Origin: an uncultured Geobacteraceae bacterium
Lineage (GTDB): Bacteria; Desulfobacterota; Desulfuromonadia; Geobacterales; Pseudopelobacteraceae
Assembly (NCBI GenBank): GCA_903901875.1
Contig: CAIUSO010000151.1
Span: 1-64,000, forward strand
DNA length: 64,000 nt
Direction of reading: 5' to 3'
Each line of letters starts with the position of its first letter. Positions within the stretch are counted from its first letter, which is position 1. The position numbers were made by a program, and so were the translations under genes. The notes below the pieces were generated by a model. It did not search any database. It was not told the DNA's origin and was given only the letters and a program-made list of their open reading frames with translations. Below are positions 9,645-18,634 of the stretch, in pieces.

Positions 9645-10401
9645 GCTGAATAATGTTTCCATCAGATTCGGTGGTCTCATTGCGCTTAATAACGTCTCCT
9701 TGACTGTGACCCAAGGGAGTATCCATGCTTTGATTGGTCCAAACGGTGCCGGTAAAAGCACACTTTTTAATCTGATAACCGGAATATACCGTCCATCAGC
9801 CGGCACTATAAGTTTCAAAGACATGCCCATCGGTGGTGCTCCCCCCTTTCGGATTGCGACGGCCGGTATCGGAAGAACTTTTCAGAACATACGATTATTT
9901 GGGGACTTAACCGTATTAGATAACGTATTGATCGGTGCCCATAGCCGGGGCAAACAAAACCTTACCGGGGCCCTGCTGGGCTTTACTACCCGTGTGCGTG
10001 CTGAGGAAGGATTACTGCTTGACCTGGCAAGGCAGAGCCTGGCCACGGTTGGACTTTCTTACCGTTCCTTCGAACTGGCCGGTAACCTTCCCTATGGGGA
10101 GCAGAGACGCCTCGAAATCGCCCGTGCCTTGTCACTGCAGCCTGATCTGCTTCTCCTTGATGAACCAGCGGCCGGAATGAATCCCCAGGAGAAAGCCGAA
10201 TTACTGACGATGGTAAAGCGAATCCGCAGCAGCGGAATTACTGTTTTTCTCGTTGAGCATGATATGAAGTTTGTGATGAACATTTCAGATCTGATTACCG
10301 TTCTCGATTACGGCGAGAAAATAGCCGAGGGGGTACCTGAGCAGATCAGAAATAACCCGAGTGTCATCAAGGCGTATCTTGGTGGAGGCAGCCAATGCTG
10401 A
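9631..10401 (+). CDS. livG: Branched-chain amino-acid ABC transporter ATP-binding protein LivG
   Basis: A 256-residue ABC ATPase starting at a GTG inside the end of livM with GGGAGG upstream. Walker A is GPNGAGKST, the Q-loop region is GIGRTFQNIRLF (a LivG hallmark), the signature is LPYGEQRRLEIARAL, and Walker B is LLLLDEPAAGMNP. The LivG-specific insertion (HSRGKQNLTGALLGF) lies after the Q-loop. It energises import together with LivF. It overlaps livF by 7 bases. Confidence 0.94.
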   Translation: MAILELNNVSIRFGGLIALNNVSLTVTQGSIHALIGPNGAGKSTLFNLITGIYRPSAGTISFKDMPIGGAPPFRIATAGIGRTFQNIRLFGDLTVLDNVLIGAHSRGKQNLTGALLGFTTRVRAEEGLLLDLARQSLATVGLSYRSFELAGNLPYGEQRRLEIARALSLQPDLLLLDEPAAGMNPQEKAELLTMVKRIRSSGITVFLVEHDMKFVMNISDLITVLDYGEKIAEGVPEQIRNNPSVIKAYLGGGSQC

Positions 10402-11099
10402 CACTTGATAACCTGTACGTAAACTATGGGGCCATACGCGCGTTAAAAGGTTTTTCCTGTACGGTTAATCAGGGCGAGATCGTCGCTCTGATTGGTGCTA
10501 ATGGAGCGGGTAAGAGTACCATACTCAATTCCATATCCGGTCTTGTGCCACTTGCAGCCGGTAAAATCACTTTTTTGGGCGATACGATCAGTGGTATTGC
10601 CCCCCATAGGATTGTCAGAAAAGGTATTTCCCAGGTTCCTGAAGGGAGGCGGGTATTCGCCACCATGACAGTCCAGGAAAATCTGGAGATGGGTGGATAT
10701 ATACGTACCGACAGCAAGGGGTTGCGTGATGATATTGAACGGATATTTATCCGTTTTCCCCGTCTGGCGGAGAGAAAGCAACAGCTGTCTTCAACTCTTT
10801 CCGGGGGGGAGCAGCAGATGTTAGCCATCGGGCGTGCGTTGATGTCCCGCCCCACCCTGCTCCTGCTTGATGAGCCTTCAATGGGCTTGGCACCAATGCT
10901 GGTTGAACAGATTTTTACCATTATCCGCGAGATAAACGCCGGGGGTATGACTATACTGCTTGTCGAACAGAATGCCAGCATGGCTCTTTCTATCGCCTCA
11001 CGGGCATACGTGCTTGAATCTGGCAACTCTGTTCTTCATGGGCGGTCGGCAGATCTGGCTATTGACCCGAATGTTCGGAGCGCATACCTCGGCACATAA
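10395..11099 (+). CDS. livF: Branched-chain amino-acid ABC transporter ATP-binding protein LivF
   Basis: A 234-residue ABC ATPase. Walker A GANGAGKST, KGISQVPEGRRVFATMTVQENLEMG (LivF-type Q-loop region), signature LSGGEQQMLAIGRALM and Walker B LLLLDEPSMGLAP are all present. It is the last gene of the liv row and overlaps livG. No obvious terminator follows; only a short GGCTG-TTAC-CAGCC hairpin without a T-run lies in the 77 bases before the next gene. Confidence 0.94.
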   Translation: MLTLDNLYVNYGAIRALKGFSCTVNQGEIVALIGANGAGKSTILNSISGLVPLAAGKITFLGDTISGIAPHRIVRKGISQVPEGRRVFATMTVQENLEMGGYIRTDSKGLRDDIERIFIRFPRLAERKQQLSSTLSGGEQQMLAIGRALMSRPTLLLLDEPSMGLAPMLVEQIFTIIREINAGGMTILLVEQNASMALSIASRAYVLESGNSVLHGRSADLAIDPNVRSAYLGT

Positions 11100-11176
11100 T
11101 CACACACACTCGCAGCGTGGTGATGGCTGTTACCAGCCTTCCCATGGACTAATTACACATTAACAAGGAATTCAAC

Positions 11177-12073
11177 ATGCCACAGTGGAAAGTTCTCGTA
11201 GTTGACGATGATCAGATGTTTCTCATGATTATCAGCGAAATCCTCGGCAATGAAGACTGTGCCATTGAGACTGCAACCGACGGCACCTCTGCATGGGAAA
11301 TGCTCAGTTCGCCGGAGAGCAATTACGATTTTGTCATTCTTGACCGGATTATGCCAGGAATAGATGGTTTGCAAGTACTGCACAGGATTAAAGCGGACGA
11401 GCGCTTACGACATACTCCGGTCATCATGCAAACCGGCGCAACATCACCGGCTCAAGTTGCCGAAGGGATCGAGGCGGGTGCTTACTACTACCTGCACAAA
11501 CCGTACGGGACACGGACTCTGCTCAGCATCACCCGGTCCGTGATATCTGACATTGAACTTCGTGCAACCATGAAGACACGGGCATTGAAGCACTCCGAAT
11601 CACTTAAATACATTAATTCAGTTGAACTTGGTTTTTCAACCATAGAGGATGTACAGTGTGTTGCAAGTTTCCTCACCGCACTCTGCCCAGTTCCTGAAAA
11701 AGTGTCGCCCGGGCTCCTGGAATTGCTCATTAATGCGGTTGAGCATGGTAATCTGGGCATTACCTATTATGAAAAGAAGCGCCTCCTTGAAGATGACTGT
11801 TGGAAAGAGGAATTGCAACGGCGCTCCCGGCTCCCCGAATTCTCACATCGTGTGGCAACGGTTACATTTACCCGGAGAGCTGACCAACTTGAATTCCGCA
11901 TTACCGACCAGGGAACCGGCTTCGACTGGATACCATATCTGGAACCAGACCCCAACAGATCACTTGACCCCAATGGCCGAGGCATTGCGATGGCGTGCAT
12001 CTATTCATTTAGCGGTATCGAATATATGGGGAATGGTAATACAGTCGTAGCAACCGTCTCTCTTTCACCATAA
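11177..12073 (+). CDS. Response regulator with C-terminal anti-sigma-like (RsbW-type) ATPase domain
   Basis: A 298-residue two-domain protein. Residues 1-125 are a CheY-like receiver with the acidic pair D10-D11, the phosphoacceptor Asp56 (VILDRIMPG), Thr in QTGA and Lys in LHKPYG. Residues 170-298 form a GHKL ATPase of the RsbW/SpoIIAB kind: LLELLINAVEHGNLGI is the N-box and RITDQGTGFDW the G1-like box, ending RGIAMACIYSF. Such fusions usually phosphorylate or bind anti-sigma-factor antagonists rather than acting on DNA. No partner STAS or phosphatase gene is adjacent, so its target is unknown. Confidence 0.8.
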   Translation: MPQWKVLVVDDDQMFLMIISEILGNEDCAIETATDGTSAWEMLSSPESNYDFVILDRIMPGIDGLQVLHRIKADERLRHTPVIMQTGATSPAQVAEGIEAGAYYYLHKPYGTRTLLSITRSVISDIELRATMKTRALKHSESLKYINSVELGFSTIEDVQCVASFLTALCPVPEKVSPGLLELLINAVEHGNLGITYYEKKRLLEDDCWKEELQRRSRLPEFSHRVATVTFTRRADQLEFRITDQGTGFDWIPYLEPDPNRSLDPNGRGIAMACIYSFSGIEYMGNGNTVVATVSLSP

Positions 12074-12112
12074 TTAACAACGTGTTCATTGTATGATATC
12101 ATATAAAATCTA

Positions 12113-12141
12113 TTGTTTGCTTCATCGCATCCGGCTATACT
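12113..12141 (+). promoter_or_regulatory. Promoter of the zinc-ribbon membrane protein gene
   Basis: TTGTTT (12113-12118), 17-base spacer, TATACT (12136-12141) fits a sigma70-type promoter. It lies about 40 bases before the ATG at 12181 and could also serve the downstream hemerythrin gene. Confidence 0.5.
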
Positions 12142-12180
12142 ATCCAAATATTCGCACGTACTCTGTCAAAGGAAGTCTTA

Positions 12181-12492
12181 ATGGAAATTGTAATTGGACT
12201 GTTTGTACTCTTTGGTGTCTCTCTCTCCCTATCTGCTTGGCTTAAAAACAGGGGTACAAGCCAATCTCTTAGCAGTTCTTCTGTCGGAGAACCAGCAGGA
12301 GTTTCACGACGAACCTGCGGCTCGTGTGGTTTTGAAGGTGAAATGAAAACATGGATTTCCCATTACTCCTCACCAAAAGGGTTACTTATACTAGGCTTTA
12401 TTTTGGGGTATGTACCCGGCCTGATATTTCTTGTGTATTATTGGGGTAAGTTTAAATGCCCTGCGTGTGGTACCGTTGGAAAAAACCACTAA
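12181..12492 (+). CDS. Small membrane protein with a split zinc-ribbon, function unknown
   Basis: A 103-residue protein not assigned to a named family. Residues 1-20 are hydrophobic (probable membrane anchor). A CGSCGFEGE pair lies near 46-54, then a second hydrophobic segment (GLLILGFILGYVPGLIFLVYYW, about 66-88), then CPACGTVGKNH at the end. The two CxxC pairs sit on either side of the second membrane segment and could form one rubredoxin-knuckle zinc site if both termini face the same side. It precedes a bacteriohemerythrin gene by 95 bases. Confidence 0.6.
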   Translation: MEIVIGLFVLFGVSLSLSAWLKNRGTSQSLSSSSVGEPAGVSRRTCGSCGFEGEMKTWISHYSSPKGLLILGFILGYVPGLIFLVYYWGKFKCPACGTVGKNH

Positions 12493-12587
12493 CACTACTT
12501 ACACTTCAAGCGTTTCTACATTATACAGCTAATGGAGAACGCACGTTTGCCGGTTTGTAACTATTTGAGAGGATAAAGGATTCAGGT

Positions 12588-13004
12588 ATGACTTTAATGT
12601 TTTGGAATGACAGCCTGGTCATTGGCATAGAAGAGTTGGACGAGCATCACAAACAGCTGGTGTCGCTTTTAAATAGTGTTTACAGCAACTTCACTCTCGG
12701 TGCTGACAAGAGTGGACTATCAAGCATCATTACTGAGTTAATACGCTACACTAAATACCATTTTTCCGCTGAAGAAAAGTGGATGAAAGATCACCAGTAC
12801 CCAGGTATTGAAAAGCATATTGAAGAACATAGCCGATTTTATGAGAGGGTATCTCGGTTCCAGAACGATTTTGCAGCGGGTAATGCGCTCCTTACCCTTG
12901 ATCTGTTTCAGTTTCTGCAGAACTGGTTAACGGTACACATTCTCAACACTGATGCCGCCATGGGACGCTTTGCCAGAGAAGAGAGACTCTCGGCCCACCA
13001 GTAA
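12588..13004 (+). CDS. Bacteriohemerythrin
   Basis: A 138-residue four-helix di-iron protein that binds O2. It starts with the family signature WNDSLVIGIEELDEHHKQLVSLLN (His at 20-21). Further ligands are visible in YHFSAEEKWM (His and Glu), KHIEEHSRF (two His) and HILNTDAAM (His and Asp). The full ligand set is therefore present. Probable roles are O2 storage, delivery or scavenging in an organism that meets oxygen only occasionally. Preceded by GAGAGGATAAAGG. Confidence 0.9.
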   Translation: MTLMFWNDSLVIGIEELDEHHKQLVSLLNSVYSNFTLGADKSGLSSIITELIRYTKYHFSAEEKWMKDHQYPGIEKHIEEHSRFYERVSRFQNDFAAGNALLTLDLFQFLQNWLTVHILNTDAAMGRFAREERLSAHQ

Positions 13005-13047
13005 GAATACACACTCCTCAGGCACCGTACACAGGAGGATGGCACCA

Positions 13048-13938
13048 TTATCCCAGACGAATCATAACGACCCCTGACAGAATCAGCAGTGCGGAAATAA
13101 TGCGTATTCGTCCGTAGGACTCTTTCAAAAACATGACCCCTATAAGCACACCAATGACCGTGCTGACCTGACGAACCGGCACGGCATAACTCACGGGCGA
13201 CAGATTGAGCCCGTAGCGAAATGTCAGAAAAGAAATCATCATGACGGGCCCACTCAGGAGAATTAATCGCCAGTTTTCCTTGAATTCGGCAGTGATGAGC
13301 GGTTTATACTTGGGTCTCAGCATATTTGCTGACATAAACAGCAACATCATCATAACTAGTATATAGGTGAAATAGAGGGGAGAATAATTCTTAACACCAC
13401 TTTTTTCGGCTATTGAACCGATTGAATAGATAAAACCGGCGGCAAGTGCATCGCGGACCGAGGGGCTTTTGAGATTGAGAAACGGTCGTAAAGCATCACG
13501 GCATGAAAGACTCTGTAGTTGGATGGCGTAGGTCCCTGAAAGCACCAGCAGGATACCAGCCATGCCTGCCAGAGATATGTGTTCATTGAGCAGCAGGAAG
13601 CCCCAGAATGGCACATACACCATTGCAGTCTGAGAGAGCGGATAGACAACGGAGAGATCCCCGCCGCGATAGGCACGGCCATTAAACAGGTGATACAAGA
13701 CAAAACAGATCGCTCCTATCAAAGCCATAAGTACGGTATACCTGTCAGGAAAACTGATCGGTTCGGGTAACATCGTGATAATGGCCGTATAGAGCCCTCC
13801 TGAAGCAATAAACATCCACCAGATAAAGACAGTCTTATGATGACTTCGCTTAACTAACAGATTCCATATCGCATGCATACACGCAGAAACAAGTATGAGG
13901 GTAAACGCGAGATTACTCATCGCGGTACCGGTGACCAT
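13048..13938 (-). CDS. EamA/DMT-family permease
   Basis: A 296-residue protein with about ten hydrophobic segments in two similar halves, the drug/metabolite transporter pattern. FNGRAYRGGDLSVVYPLSQTAMVYVP in the first half and GLNLSPVSYAVPVRQVSTVIGVLIGVMFLKE in the second are EamA hallmarks. The substrate cannot be predicted. The first ATG (13938) lacks a clear ribosome binding site, and an ATG 18 bases downstream (MSNLAF) is an equally likely start. It converges with the hemerythrin gene. Confidence 0.75.
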   Translation of the reverse strand: MVTGTAMSNLAFTLILVSACMHAIWNLLVKRSHHKTVFIWWMFIASGGLYTAIITMLPEPISFPDRYTVLMALIGAICFVLYHLFNGRAYRGGDLSVVYPLSQTAMVYVPFWGFLLLNEHISLAGMAGILLVLSGTYAIQLQSLSCRDALRPFLNLKSPSVRDALAAGFIYSIGSIAEKSGVKNYSPLYFTYILVMMMLLFMSANMLRPKYKPLITAEFKENWRLILLSGPVMMISFLTFRYGLNLSPVSYAVPVRQVSTVIGVLIGVMFLKESYGRIRIISALLILSGVVMIRLG

Positions 13939-13956
13939 ACTTGATATTCACTACCA

Positions 13957-14508
13957 CTACTGCCCCTTGATCGCATAAATACCGGGAGCATTACGCCAGT
14001 AACCGTGATAATCAAGCCCGTAACCGAACAGAAAGCGATCACCGATTTCCAGACCTGAGAAGTCTGCACGCATACCGGGCGTTACTTTTCGCAGGTGTAG
14101 TTTTTCTATCAAAACCGCCATTAGTACCCGCTCTGCTCCCATTAATCGACAGTACTCTGCAATAGACGCGAGTGTTACACCTACGTCGAGTATGTCATCA
14201 ATAAGAACGACAGTTTTTCCTGAAAGTTGAGTTGACGGTTTCATCTTCCAGTCGAGAGCTTCTCCGTGAATACCATGCCCGTAACGGGTAGCATGAACAT
14301 AATCAACCTGTAATGGAAAGTTGAGTCTGGTGAGAAGCTGACCGGCAAAAACGATACCACCTGTCATGCAACAGAGAAGTACCGGGTCGCATTCATGGAG
14401 CTCCAACGTCATCTCGGCCGCAATACGACCAATAGCAGTGAGAACTTCTTCCTCTGTAGCCAGCAGGTCACTTTCTTCGTACACTCTGGCAGCCCCATAG
14501 CCATCCAT
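13957..14508 (-). CDS. hpt: Hypoxanthine phosphoribosyltransferase
   Basis: This protein of about 183 residues is a type I phosphoribosyltransferase. The PRPP loop is VVLIDDILDVGVTLA and the first loop is CCMTGGIVFAGQL. VDYVHATRYG and FLFGYGLDYHGYWRN match hypoxanthine(-guanine) PRTases, which salvage hypoxanthine/guanine to IMP/GMP. A TTG at 14514 would overlap the prmC stop; the ATG at 14508 is preferred because AAAGGA lies 6 bases before it. It is transcribed just behind prmC. Confidence 0.88.
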   Translation of the reverse strand: MDGYGAARVYEESDLLATEEEVLTAIGRIAAEMTLELHECDPVLLCCMTGGIVFAGQLLTRLNFPLQVDYVHATRYGHGIHGEALDWKMKPSTQLSGKTVVLIDDILDVGVTLASIAEYCRLMGAERVLMAVLIEKLHLRKVTPGMRADFSGLEIGDRFLFGYGLDYHGYWRNAPGIYAIKGQ

Positions 14509-14510
14509 AA

Positions 14511-15374
14511 TCAATCCTTTCGGTGTGCAGCAACCACCCGTGGAATGGAAGATGCGTCGTTAACAATAATCGGCTCATGAAAACAACCGGTAGTGAATAG
14601 TAAAGAAGATACGTCACATGACTGTCCAACTCCAATTTCGCATAACAACCAGCCACCGGGGTTGAGAAATTGAGGGGCCCCCTGTATCAGACTACGATAT
14701 ACAGCGAGCCCATCCACTCCACCATCAAGGGCAATCCGGGGATCATAGCTTTTAACTTCCGGTTCAAGAGTGGCTATATCTGCCGTTGGGATGTACGGTG
14801 GGTTTGAAACGATCAGATCAAATGATCTCCCCGCAACCGGCTCATAGAGATTCCCGTGAAGGAATTCAATCGGTATACCAAGGTTTTCTCCATTTCGTCG
14901 GGCAATAGTGAGGGCTGCTATGGATATATCGGTGGCCGTTACGGTACTATTCGGCAACAGTCTTTGCAACGTAATGGCGATACAACCTGAACCGGTACCC
15001 ACATCAAGTATGGTCTGCGCATCGGGGTGCTTATCAATGGCTTCGGCAACTAATACTTCACTGTCGTATCGAGGCACGAGAACATCCGCCGTCACAATAA
15101 AATCATAACCATAAAATTCCTGATTGCCAAGGATATGCTGAAGGGGCTCCCGCCGACCTCTCCGTGAAACCATTTCACGATACAACGCGAGCTCATGATC
15201 GTTCAGTGGTTTATCATAATTGAGGTACAAACCGACTCTATCCAGACCCGTAGCACGACAAAGAAGCCACTCCGCTTCCAGACGAGCATTGGACACACCT
15301 TTAGAATGAAGATATTCCCTCGTCCACTGTAATATTGCCAATGTTGTCCATGTAATAGTTTCAGTCAATTGCAC
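14511..15374 (-). CDS. prmC: Peptide chain release factor N5-glutamine methyltransferase
   Basis: A 287-residue SAM-dependent methyltransferase that methylates the Gln of the GGQ motif in release factors. The SAM motif is ILDVGTGSGCIAITL and the catalytic motif is NPPYIP (VSNPPYIPTADI). An N-terminal helical domain precedes it. The start is a GTG giving MQLTETITW; only a weak binding site is seen. The usual partner prfA is absent here; instead it stands between hpt and the end of the nuo operon, separated from the latter by a terminator. Confidence 0.92.
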   Translation of the reverse strand: MQLTETITWTTLAILQWTREYLHSKGVSNARLEAEWLLCRATGLDRVGLYLNYDKPLNDHELALYREMVSRRGRREPLQHILGNQEFYGYDFIVTADVLVPRYDSEVLVAEAIDKHPDAQTILDVGTGSGCIAITLQRLLPNSTVTATDISIAALTIARRNGENLGIPIEFLHGNLYEPVAGRSFDLIVSNPPYIPTADIATLEPEVKSYDPRIALDGGVDGLAVYRSLIQGAPQFLNPGGWLLCEIGVGQSCDVSSLLFTTGCFHEPIIVNDASSIPRVVAAHRKD

Positions 15375-15394
15375 ACCATCTTTCAGTTTTTCTT

Positions 15395-15431
15395 AAAAAA
15401 AAGGGTGGTCTCCGCAGAGGCCACCCTTTTT
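15395..15431 (-). terminator. Rho-independent terminator of the nuo operon
   Basis: On the minus strand GGGTGGCCTC-TGCG-GAGACCACCC (stem within 15426-15403) is followed by eight T residues. It lies 20 bases after the nuoN stop and before prmC. The A-run on the other side makes it potentially bidirectional. Confidence 0.88.
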
Positions 15432-15451
15432 CAAAGTATAATCGCGTTTAA

Positions 15452-16909
15452 CTACAGGAGTTTAACCGCCATTTGCGCATACTGGAGTATAAACGACGGC
15501 ACTATGCCCGGAATAAGTGAACCTGCTACAGAAATCGCCAGAGCGAGTCCGACAGGAGCAGTTACCTGGATCCAGGAGAAATCTTCCGTAGCTTCTTTCA
15601 TATACATATAAACAGTTATGCGAAGATAGTAGTACACAGACGCAGCACTATTCAGAACACCGATAACAGCAAGCCAAATGTAGCCTTTCTGAATGGCACC
15701 GGAGAAGAGATAGAATTTACCGATAAAACCTGCAGTTGGTGGCATTCCTGCCAAGGAGAACAGGAATATGGTCATAACAACAGCTAATACGGGACGTTTA
15801 AAACCAAGTCCGGCAAAATCAGATACATTTCCGTTCGTTTCACCCTTCTTGGAAACAAGTATGATGATTGCAAACGCGCCAATATTCATAAAAGCGTAAG
15901 AAAGCATGTAAAAGAGAATACCTGCGGTACCCGTTGCATTACCGGCTGCAAAACCAACAAGAGCATACCCCGCATGGGCAATAGACGAGTAGGCAAGAAC
16001 GCGCTTAATGTTGTCCTGACGCAGAGCAGTAATATTACCAACCGTCATGGTCAATACGGCAAGCACCCACAGTACTTGACTCCATTCAGCCTGAAGGGTA
16101 GGAAGAGCAAGCAGGAATATACGAAGCAGTGCGGCAAAACCAGCGGCCTTGGGACCTGCTGACATAAACGCAGTCATCGGTGTCGGAGCACCTTCATAGA
16201 CATCCGGGGTCCACATATGAAACGGTGCAGCGGCAATTTTGAATGCAAAACCGGTCATCATCAGCAACATACCGGCTACCAGCAAAAGATTCGCAGACGG
16301 CAGTGTCATCTGCCCGACAATAGTTGCAATCTTGTACAATCTGGTAGTACCGGTGGCACCATAGATAAGGGCCATACCGTAGAGAAGAAAACCGGTTGAA
16401 AAGGAACCAAGGAGGAAGTATTTGAGACCAGCCTCATTGGATTTTTTGCTGGATCGATTGAACCCGGCAAGGACATAGAGAGAAATCGACATAACCTCAA
16501 GACCGAGGAATATTGTCATCAAATCAGTGCCTGAAGCCATCAGCATCATGCCAACCACGGTGAAGAGAATCAACGGATACAGTTCACCGTGATTACAACC
16601 TTCCCGGTCCATGTACTGATCGGAGATGAGAACGGCAAGGCCCGCTGCCACAAGGAACGTAATCTTAAAGAACGTCGCAAAATTATCGAGTACGACCGAA
16701 CCGCCGAAACTCTCAACGTGGCTTCCCCATCCATTAACAACAAGTACTGCACTTGCAATAATGCCGAAGAAGCTGAGATAAGCCAGGTAACTCTTCTTTT
16801 CACTGGGAACAAAAACATTAATCAGCAGAAGAGCCATAGCCAGCACGGAAAGAAATATTTCCGGTATAATCGGCGTCATATTGACAGCTGGAATCGAAAT
16901 CATGTCCAT
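15452..16909 (-). CDS. nuoN: NADH-quinone oxidoreductase subunit N
   Basis: A 485-residue antiporter-like membrane subunit of complex I with about 14 hydrophobic segments. FKIAAAPFHMWTPDVYEGAPTPMTAFMSAGPKAAGFAALLR is the diagnostic NuoN channel region with its essential Lys and Glu residues. AYSSIAHAGYALVG follows as in the family. It is the last gene of the nuo operon; the terminator is 20 bases beyond its stop. It contributes one of the proton channels of the membrane arm. Confidence 0.95.
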   Translation of the reverse strand: MDMISIPAVNMTPIIPEIFLSVLAMALLLINVFVPSEKKSYLAYLSFFGIIASAVLVVNGWGSHVESFGGSVVLDNFATFFKITFLVAAGLAVLISDQYMDREGCNHGELYPLILFTVVGMMLMASGTDLMTIFLGLEVMSISLYVLAGFNRSSKKSNEAGLKYFLLGSFSTGFLLYGMALIYGATGTTRLYKIATIVGQMTLPSANLLLVAGMLLMMTGFAFKIAAAPFHMWTPDVYEGAPTPMTAFMSAGPKAAGFAALLRIFLLALPTLQAEWSQVLWVLAVLTMTVGNITALRQDNIKRVLAYSSIAHAGYALVGFAAGNATGTAGILFYMLSYAFMNIGAFAIIILVSKKGETNGNVSDFAGLGFKRPVLAVVMTIFLFSLAGMPPTAGFIGKFYLFSGAIQKGYIWLAVIGVLNSAASVYYYLRITVYMYMKEATEDFSWIQVTAPVGLALAISVAGSLIPGIVPSFILQYAQMAVKLL

Positions 16910-16946
16910 CTAAAATATCCTCCGGTCGGATTGACTCGTGTAGTTA

Positions 16947-18596
16947 CTATTTCGCATCATGTGGGTTGACAGCAGGTGCGGTTGTTGTCCCCTGCGGCGT
17001 TGAAGCAGCAGGGGCTGATGTTTCGTGTGTGCCACCCGCTTCTGGTGCAGGAGCCTGCCCCTCGGCAGGGAGAGCAACCACAGGTTGAATTGACTGTGCC
17101 TGTGCTACAGGAGTAGAGACCCGTACTTGTGAAACAAGCTTCTTGATTGCCGGCTCCATTTTATCAATGATCGGTTTAGGGTAGAGACCCATGAAGAAAA
17201 TCATAACGATAAGCGGAACCATAATCGCAATTTCTCTGCCATTCAAATCAGCCAGTTTCTGGTTTTTTGGATTATCAAGCTCTCCAAACATAACTCTCTG
17301 GAAAACCCACAACATATAGACTGCAGAGAGAATAACGCCGCTGGTTGCCACAATGGTCCACCACCGAAGGGTACTTTCAAAGGCACCAAGGAGGATGAGA
17401 AATTCACCAACGAAACCGTTAGTACCCGGCAAACCAACTGAAGAAAAGGTCACAATCATAAAGATTGTTGCAAATACCGGCATCTGCTTTGAGAGACCAC
17501 CAAAGTCGGTAATAAGACGGGTGTGACGACGCTCATAAATAAATCCAACGATAAGGAACAATGCGCCGGTTGAGATACCGTGGTTAAGCATCTGTAGCAT
17601 ACCACCTGAGATACCCTCCACATTGAAGGCAAAGATACCGAGCATAACAAAACCGAGGTGGGCAACAGACGAATAGGCTACAAGTTTCTTGACGTCCTCC
17701 TGAACCATGGCAACAAGTGCGGCATAGATAATACCAATTACGGCCAGCGTAGCAATCAGAGGTGCAAATTTATTCGCAGCGTCAGGAAAGAGCGGAATCG
17801 CAAACCGTACATACCCGTAAGTACCCATTTTAAGGAGAACAGCTGCCAAGATAACTGATCCAGCGGTTGGTGCCTCAGTGTGAGCATCCGGTAACCAGGT
17901 GTGGAGCGGAAACATCGGAACCTTGATGGCAAACGCAAAGGCAAATGCGAGAAATAGCCAGATCTGGGTGGCAAGGTCCAATTTGAGTGTAAAGAAGTGA
18001 AGCAGACCAAAATCAGTGATTCCAGCTTCCATCCCTTTGAAGTAGAGGAACACCAAAGCTACCAGCATCAACAGGGAGCCAACCATTGTGTAGATAAAGA
18101 ACTTAACCGCCGCATAAATCTTGTTCTTGCCACCCCAAATACCGATCATGAAGTACATCGGAATGAGCATAACTTCCCAGAATATGTAGAAGAGGAAAAG
18201 ATCGAGTGAAATAAAAGCTCCAAGCATACCTGTCTCAAGGAGAAGAAGACAGATCATATACTCTTTTACTCGCTCCTCAACTGCCGTATAGGTTGAAAGA
18301 ACCGCAATCGGCATAATAAACGTGGTTAGAATAACAAGCCAGAGACTGATACCGTCTATGCCAATATTATAGCGCATCATGAATGGCCCGGCGGCAATCC
18401 AGGGTACGTTCTCCACAAACTGAAACTCTGCGTTTGTTTGAAAACCGTTCAGAATAAGAAGTGACACTGCGAAAGTCAACGCGGTCACCGCAAGGGTAAC
18501 ATTGCGCAGAACGCCCTTGCTGTCTTTCGGTATAAACAGCAGCAGCAGGACACCCAGTAGTGGCAGGAATGTCGTCAGGCTCAGTACGTTACTCAT
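16947..18596 (-). CDS. nuoM: NADH-quinone oxidoreductase subunit M with a Pro/Ala-rich tail
   Basis: A 549-residue antiporter-like subunit. The channel motif FPLHTWLPDAHTEAPTAGSVILAAVLLKMGTYG and YSSVAHLGFVMLGIF are conserved. After the normal last helix (PLIVMIFFMGLYPKPIIDKMEPA, ending near residue 485) a hydrophilic tail of about 60 residues rich in Ala, Pro, Thr and Gln follows. The tail is in frame and reaches the stop just before nuoN, so it is not a frameshift artefact of the gene end. Its role is unknown. Confidence 0.95.
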   Translation of the reverse strand: MSNVLSLTTFLPLLGVLLLLFIPKDSKGVLRNVTLAVTALTFAVSLLILNGFQTNAEFQFVENVPWIAAGPFMMRYNIGIDGISLWLVILTTFIMPIAVLSTYTAVEERVKEYMICLLLLETGMLGAFISLDLFLFYIFWEVMLIPMYFMIGIWGGKNKIYAAVKFFIYTMVGSLLMLVALVFLYFKGMEAGITDFGLLHFFTLKLDLATQIWLFLAFAFAFAIKVPMFPLHTWLPDAHTEAPTAGSVILAAVLLKMGTYGYVRFAIPLFPDAANKFAPLIATLAVIGIIYAALVAMVQEDVKKLVAYSSVAHLGFVMLGIFAFNVEGISGGMLQMLNHGISTGALFLIVGFIYERRHTRLITDFGGLSKQMPVFATIFMIVTFSSVGLPGTNGFVGEFLILLGAFESTLRWWTIVATSGVILSAVYMLWVFQRVMFGELDNPKNQKLADLNGREIAIMVPLIVMIFFMGLYPKPIIDKMEPAIKKLVSQVRVSTPVAQAQSIQPVVALPAEGQAPAPEAGGTHETSAPAASTPQGTTTAPAVNPHDAK

Positions 18597-18634
18597 GAAT
18601 TCGTGCTCCTTTATACAAAGTGCTTAGGTAGTGG

